In this document: positions 58,926 to 64,000 of the stretch, in pieces
Position numbering within the stretch: the stretch's first letter is position 1
Layout of the letters: each line of letters starts with the position of its first letter
Assembly (NCBI GenBank): GCA_002007465.1
Contig: LNAC01000065.1
Location: 1,288,570-1,352,569 of the forward strand
DNA from: Ailurus styani
Lineage: Eukaryota > Chordata > Mammalia > Carnivora > Ailuridae
DNA length: 64,000 nt
Direction of reading: 5' to 3'
The notes under the pieces: generated by a model
Told to the model about the DNA's origin: nothing
Database searches by the model: none
Seen by the model: the letters and a program-made list of their open reading frames with translations, nothing else
Made by a program: the position numbers and the translations under genes

Positions 58926-59486
58926 CACACAGAGTACTCGAAAACCGAGGGTGGGTGTGTTTGAGGGGGTGTGGATTGTTTTAAAGAAATGTCCAGACTC
59001 TGAACTTTCATAAGGATTCAGTACTCGTGGTTAATATCCTGGGTCACAATCATTCTACTTTGCAAAAGAAAGGCTCATTTGTTTTCACATACAGTATTAG
59101 AGCAGACGTTGTCTTCCCTCAGGGACAAAAACAGAGACAATTCCAAAAATTAGTGGAAGTGTTAAATAAAGGGAATGCTTCGGATAACTCAGTGACAGGC
59201 CACTTTGTAGATATCACGTGGCTTCCCAGTTTTGGTTTTAAGAAAATTGAAAGAGGGTTTAATTGAGTTATTAACTGAGAGAGCCTTATAAATCTTTTTT
59301 ATTTTGATCCACCACTGTGTGATCTTTTAGCCTATCACACAGGAGTTCAAAGAATTGAATCATACTGTTGTGATAAAACTCCTTCTAGGATTACCCAGTT
59401 AAATTTGAATTTGAGATGATTATTGTAAGTACGTTTCACGCAGTGTTTGGGATATACTTAACTACTCTTTGTTTGCTTGACATTTA
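58926..59486 (+). other. LRR gene intron 5, no other feature
   Basis: A 79-codon open frame at 59027-59266 has an acceptor-like 'ttttcacatacag' but no fitting donor. Nothing named. Confidence 0.4.
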
Positions 59487-59690
59487 TTTTATTATTTTTA
59501 AAGACTATTTATTTGACAGAGAGATAGATAGAGAGCACAAGTAGGCAGAGAAGCAGGTAGAGGGAGAGGGAGAAGCAGGCTCTCCACTGAGCAGGGAGCC
59601 AGATACAGGACTCGATTCCAGGACAGGACACTGGGATCATGACCTGAGCCAAAGGCAGCTGCTTAACCAACTGAGCCACGCAGGTGCCCC
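59487..59690 (-). repeat. CAN-SINE, antisense (first of a same-site pair)
   Basis: Flanked by tgcttgacatttattt and tacttgacatttattt. Confidence 0.94.
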
Positions 59691-59713
59691 TGTTTACTTG
59701 ACATTTATTTATT

Positions 59714-59925
59714 TATTTGTTTATTTATTTATTTATTTAAGATTTTATTTATTTATTTGACAGAGAGAGAGAGATCACAAGTGGGCAGAGAGGCAGGCGG
59801 AGAGAGAGGGGGAAGCAGGCTCCCCTCTGAGCAGAGAGCCCTACTCGGGCCTCGATCCCAGGACCCTGAGATCATGACCTGAGCTGAAGGCAGAGGCTTA
59901 ACCCACTGAGCTACCCAGGTGCCCT
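59714..59925 (-). repeat. CAN-SINE, antisense (second of a same-site pair)
   Basis: Flanked by tacttgacattta and tccttgacattta, the same target word as the copy before it. Confidence 0.94.
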
Positions 59926-59939
59926 CCTTGACATTTAAA

Positions 59940-60440
59940 TTCAACTTGGTGTCCTGTATGTTTGGGGAACAAGGCTAAGTTTGGCAAGTTTGGCAACCCT
60001 ATTCTATCCCCATCTGTATGAACAAGATTCTCAGCCCTCAGAACTACAACAGAGGAGAGCAGGCGAGGCAGAGGGAACAGCCCACATCAAGGCCCCAGGG
60101 CCTATCCACAAGGAGCAGCAGGATACCTGGGCACCAGCAGGGACGAGGGATCAAGGGCTTGTTTGTGAGGAGGGAGCAGGAGTTAGGACTTATTTAGAGC
60201 TTGGGTTTGAGAAGGACCCCTCGATCTGTGTAGCAAACGGACTGAGTGGGGTGGCAGGCAGGGAAGCCCATCGGGAGGCTCTTGTCATCCAGTGGGAGGT
60301 GATGGTGGGAGGTAAGAGAGTCTCACCCAAGTGAGACCAGGTCATTGGCAGAGGAGGTCAAGTTCCACATCTGTCCCATCTCCTGATGCTTGGGATGTGG
60401 GGCACAAGAGGAAAGGAAAGGAAGGGTCTAGAATGACTCT
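59940..60440 (+). repeat. Possible ancient interspersed repeat (unnamed family)
   Basis: 'gaggcagagggaacagcccacatcaaggcccc' and later 'aggacttatttagagcttggg' recall the family at 4565-5285. The 117-codon frame here is therefore discounted. Confidence 0.4.
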
Positions 60441-60835
60441 AGAATAACCTACTAAGATTTTTTTTTTTAAATATGCCAAAAATGTGCTCCTCTCTGCTAC
60501 ATTCTTACAAATCTCAGAGATTTGGAGCCACTTTTATAGAGGGCATCTGTGGAATGTAGAGTATTTACACGAGGCCTTTTAGGATGATACTTGGGGCCTA
60601 CTTGGTTGCATGTTCTCCTTAAGCCTTTGAAGAGAGAGCAACATGAAAAAGACAGGACTGAACTGAAGCTAATGGGATTTGACAGTGGGTCAGATAATCC
60701 TCTTATGAGAAGTATCTCTGCCCAAAGTGTACAGAAAATGAAGGAAATAATCAATAGCAAAGTGTGTAAAAACTCATTCATACAACTTTGAACAGGCTTT
60801 TTTTTTTTTTTTCCCTATCATTTTCTTCTACACAG

Positions 60836-60931
60836 CCAAACACAGGGGAAGTTCAGCTTTGAACCAGATTACAGGGTCACCTGGAACTCTAACAGGGAAA
60901 ACTACTTCAGGGAAGGAGAAGAGGAAAAAAG
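60836..60931 (+). CDS. Unrecognised LRR gene, coding exon 6 (basic tail)
   Basis: A 96-bp exon with acceptor ttccctatcattttcttctacacag and donor GTATGT, phase 1 in and out. In the frame set by exon 5 it reads AKHRGSSALNQITGSPGTLT and then a Lys-rich GKTTSGKEKRKK. This resembles the low-complexity basic tails or insertions of some LRR proteins. A second frame of the exon is also open, so the phase chain with exons 5 and 7 is what selects this one. The intron before it is 6.4 kb and I cannot rule out a further in-phase exon within it. Confidence 0.65.
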
Positions 60932-61345
60932 GTATGTGGTTGTTGCTTCATCTTCCTTTATCTGTAGATCTCTTCCACCTTTCATGAACTATGCATTCCT
61001 GATACTATGGTAATTACCCCAAACAGAAAAACTCCTGTGGAGAGAAAGAAGACCCAGTGTCTTAAGGTTTCCTATAAACCAAACACAGAGTGGCTTAGCC
61101 ATATCCACCAGAGGAATTAGTCTTTGGCACATTCATCAAGCCAAAATCAATTATGGGGTGTAGGCTGGTTTGGGAATATCTCTGCAGTAAACAGCCAGCT
61201 AGACCTGATAAATTACACTTGAGGACTTCTCTCCTACCCTCATTGCTTAGAATCAGAAACAGAGTCTGTTAGAGGCAATTTTAAGAAATCACCAACTCCA
61301 AAACCTCTGAGCAGGATTAAATGAAACAAGAAGCTATCCAAATAT
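60932..61345 (+). other. LRR gene intron 6, no other feature
   Basis: No further exon with a good acceptor and fitting phase. Confidence 0.45.
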
Positions 61346-61561
61346 GTTTTTATTTTATTTTATTTTATTTTATTTTATTTTATTTTAAGATTTTATTTAT
61401 TTGACAGAGAGCACAAGTAGGCAGAGTGGCAGGCAGAGGGAGAGGGAGAAGCAGGCTCTCTGCTTAGCAGGGAGCCTGATGCGGGACTCGATCCCAGGAC
61501 CCTGGGATCGTGACCTGAACTGAAGGCAGCCGCTTAACCCACTGAGCCACCCAGGTACCCC
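61346..61561 (-). repeat. CAN-SINE, antisense, with (TTTTA)n tail
   Basis: The tail is about eight TTTTA units (61347-61386), followed by a normal SINE body. Confidence 0.94.
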
Positions 61562-61571
61562 CAAGTCTATT

Positions 61572-61680
61572 TAAAAAAAGAAAAAATTATTTACATAATT
61601 TCCACCCAACGTGAGGCTCAAACTCACAACTCTGAGATCAAGAGTTGCACGCACCTCTGACTGAGCCAGTCGGGTGCCCC
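61572..61680 (-). repeat. CAN-SINE, antisense (short older subfamily)
   Basis: 'cccaacgtgaggctcaaactcacaactctgagatcaagag' to 'gagccagtcgggtgcccc'; tRNA-related part only. Confidence 0.85.
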
Positions 61681-62735
61681 GAGAAGCTCTCCAAGTCTTA
61701 AAGGTTCACAACCAAGTGGTAGGGAAGCTGGGTCCTCCACCCAGCGCTTGCCTGGTGCCTGTGTCTCAGCGTCCGAGTCGGCAAATCGAGGAACTTACCC
61801 TCACAGCTTCCTAAATCTCGCTCCAGCCTTCATATGTTGAGGTTATAAAGATACAGCTCAAGATGATCATTAAATGTGTCATGAGCACAGTCTTTGGAGA
61901 ACTCTCTGTGGAGGCTGACCTAAATTGGTGTTGTTTTGTTTTAGTCCATTTTATTTATTTTTTTCTATACAACTCGTGTGTGGAAGGTGACAGGCCCTTG
62001 TGATGCAGCTCTTTACCCTTTGCCTTTTTCTTCCTCGATTTTGATCTGGTTTTGTGTGGTGTGGTCTTTTTCCTGCCCTTGAATCAACCTTGTCTCTCCT
62101 CTTTGAAATCCCTCTGAATTAGATAAATACAGATTCCTGTGAGCTAAAAAGCCAACTGAAAATGTAAAGGGAGACAATTTATCAGACCTGTGTCTCTGTT
62201 GTCTGGTATAAATACAGTCTTTACACTGGATAGTGCTACTAGGTTTTGGAAAATCTACTAAAAGAGAAAAAAAGAAGAAGAGCAACCAGTTTAGGTTATC
62301 ATTTGTTTGAGACCATTACTGTTTGGGGATATTGTCAACCAAAGATCCTTTCAGAGGAGTTGGGATTCCTGTGGGGTTGAGGATGCTCAGTGTCTCCAAG
62401 GCAGATGACTACAGTGTCTCCAATGAGCTAGATGACCCCTGAGGGCAGAGGACTGCTGAGTCACTAATTCTGACTCTGCATCTAGACCTAATAGCAAGTG
62501 GTAACTAGGACAAACACTGAATGTGTGTGTCCCGCCGTGTGGTTAACTTGACATTGCAAATCTGTCTGGAAGCTTCAGGCTTCTCAAGGCTGGACACTTT
62601 TATCTGTTGAGTCTCCCTGATTAAAAAAAATTATTTTTAATTAATGAATGGCAAAGAAGTTAAAGAAATTGCATAATATTTTAAGTCTTTATGTTTAACA
62701 AGCTAATGCTTCTCATACGTATAAAGACACAGAAT
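61681..62735 (+). other. LRR gene intron 6, no other feature
   Basis: Moderately AT-rich. No repeat that I can name and no exon that fits. Confidence 0.5.
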
Positions 62736-62737
62736 GA

Positions 62738-62931
62738 GGGCGCCTGGGTGGCTCAGTGGCTTAAAGCCTCTGTCTTCGGCTCAGGTCATGATCTCAGGGT
62801 CCAAGGATCAAGGCCCGGATCAGGCTCCCTGCTCGGCGGGGAGCCTGCTTCCTCCTCTCTCTCTGCCTGCCTCTCTGCCTACTTGTGATCTCTATCTGTC
62901 AAATAAATAAATAAAATCTTAAAAAAAAAAA
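62738..62931 (+). repeat. CAN-SINE, sense (young-looking)
   Basis: Duplication aaagacacagaatg on both sides. Lies 124 bases before the micro-exon. Confidence 0.95.
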
Positions 62932-63054
62932 GACACAGAATGCATACGTAACTTCAATGACAATTGAAGGCACTGACAGAGTCTGAAGGTAGTCATGAAT
63001 GATGCTGCTCGTGTGCCACCTCCACCCCAACCCCTAACCCCCACCCCCATGCAG

Positions 63055-63083
63055 GCCCTGGAGTTGTTAAACCCCCATGGAAG
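63055..63083 (+). CDS. Unrecognised LRR gene, probable 29-bp micro-exon 7
   Basis: A strong pyrimidine-rich acceptor (cacccccatgcag) and a consensus donor AAG|GTAGGT bound 29 bases. They complete a Gly codon and add PGVVKPPWK, ending on a codon boundary. The assembled frame is then 298 codons with no stop. The gene must continue to the right of the window, since no stop is reached. Support comes from splice signals and phase only; the exon is too short to carry a recognisable domain. Confidence 0.5.
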
Positions 63084-63204
63084 GTAGGTAGTTTGAGGGA
63101 AAAGTCAAAAAGAGAACAATACAACTGTTTATCCTTCAGCTTTTAAATAACAGCCATGTTATTTGGCCCAGGCCACAATAATACCTTTCAGCTGTTAAAA
63201 CCTG

Positions 63205-63640
63205 GCACAAAAACGTCAGACTTGCCTCTTTTGACCTTAAACAACAGAAATACGTTGTGTCACAGTCCTGGACCCTGGAAGTCAACATCAAGATGTTGGC
63301 AGGGCTGGTTCCTCCTGGAGGTTCGGAGGCACAGTCTGTTCCTTGCCTCCCTCCTAGCTTCTGCTGGTTTGCTGGCTTAAAGATGCACCACCCTGACCTT
63401 TGCCTTCGTGTTTCCCAGGCATTCTCTCTATGTGCATCTGTGTCCAATTTTGCCCTTTTTATAAGGACATCAGTCATACTGGATTAGGGGCCCAGTCTAG
63501 TCCAGTGTGACCTCATCCTAACTAATCACATGTGCCATGACCTTATTTCCAAATAAGGTCACATTAGGAGAAACTGGGAGTCAGGACTTTAACACAGGAA
63601 TTTTGGGAAGGAACACAACTCAACTCATAACAAGGGGGCT
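63205..63640 (-). repeat. MLT1-type LTR, antisense
   Basis: 'ataaggacatcagtcatactggattaggggcccag ... tttccaaataaggtcacattaggag' is an antisense MaLR LTR remnant. Confidence 0.85.
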
Positions 63641-63699
63641 CAGAATGTAGTTTATAAACAGGATGCACACCTAGGAAAATAGCCACACAAGGCAGCATC

Positions 63700-64000
63700 T
63701 GCCAAGGGCCAAACATGGACCCTGGGTTCTGAGAAAGGCATTCTTCCCTGGGGATGGAACTGGGGCCGAGGCTCCGTGAATGAGCTTTAAATGGATGTGT
63801 GGAAAGAAAGGCCTTACAGGTGGAAGGATTTAAGAGGGGAGAGAGGGCTTAACAATGCAAGCCCATAAACCTACAAAGTTTAGCTGGAACCAGAGGATGT
63901 GGGAGGGTGGGCCTGGCAAAAAGAGTGGGTCACATTAAGGAAGACTTTGCAAGTCAGGCCAAGAGTGGGGAGTTAATCCAATAGACCATGGGAACCATTG
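63700..64000 (+). repeat. Possible ancient interspersed repeat (unnamed family), cut by window end
   Basis: 'cacattaaggaagactttgcaagtcaggcc ... ccaatagaccatggga' recalls the later part of the repeat at 4565-5285. Confidence 0.35.

Noticed and set aside
61028..61150. Possible LRR exon after 'accccaaacag'
   Set aside because: The acceptor lacks a pyrimidine tract and the frame stops soon after; the micro-exon at 63055 has better signals.
1..64000. CRISPR arrays, bacterial operons, phage genes
   Set aside because: The window is clearly vertebrate (introns, SINE/LINE/LTR repeats); no such structures are seen.

Overview
This window is vertebrate nuclear DNA from a caniform carnivore, probably a mustelid or close relative. 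The main evidence is about fifty copies of the carnivore tRNA-Lys-derived SINE (CAN-SINE/SINEC, 'ggcgcctgggtggctcag' head, CT-rich body, AATAAA-type tail). Most of the sequence is introns, intergenic DNA and interspersed repeats. Nearly all open frames over 60 codons are chance frames, many of them inside SINEs.

Left part (1-24545, + strand): the 3' end of RASA2, the Ras GTPase-activating protein GAP1m. Six coding exons are visible. A 39-bp exon remnant at the left edge lies in the PH domain. Five more exons (15372-15454, 16628-16836, 17534-17637, 17989-18178, 21424-21454) complete the PH domain, the Btk-type zinc motif and the C-terminal tail. All phases agree and give 217 residues plus a stop. 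A SINE-free 3' UTR of about 3.1 kb ends near an AATAAA at 24522. The long first intron holds L1, L2, SINEs and a 2.5-kb antisense Tigger1-like DNA transposon relic.

Middle part (24546-43699): no gene that I recognise. It holds SINE copies, old LINE/LTR/MIR remnants, two repeat-poor AT-rich blocks that could be regulatory (28030-28740, 34380-34760), an 831-bp open frame with no methionine (30487-31317), and a CpG-rich segment interrupted by a 258-base assembly gap (about 39780-40560).

Right part (43700 to beyond 64000, + strand): a multi-exon gene assembled here from splice signals. Seven exons (43700-43879, 45651-45803, 51175-51323, 53779-53919, 54318-54463, 60836-60931, 63055-63083) join with matching phases into 298 uninterrupted codons starting at an ATG. 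The product has ribonuclease-inhibitor-type leucine-rich repeats followed by a low-complexity basic tail. It continues past the window. I do not recognise it by name. The CpG-rich segment 3 kb upstream is a candidate promoter. It is the most interesting item in the window.
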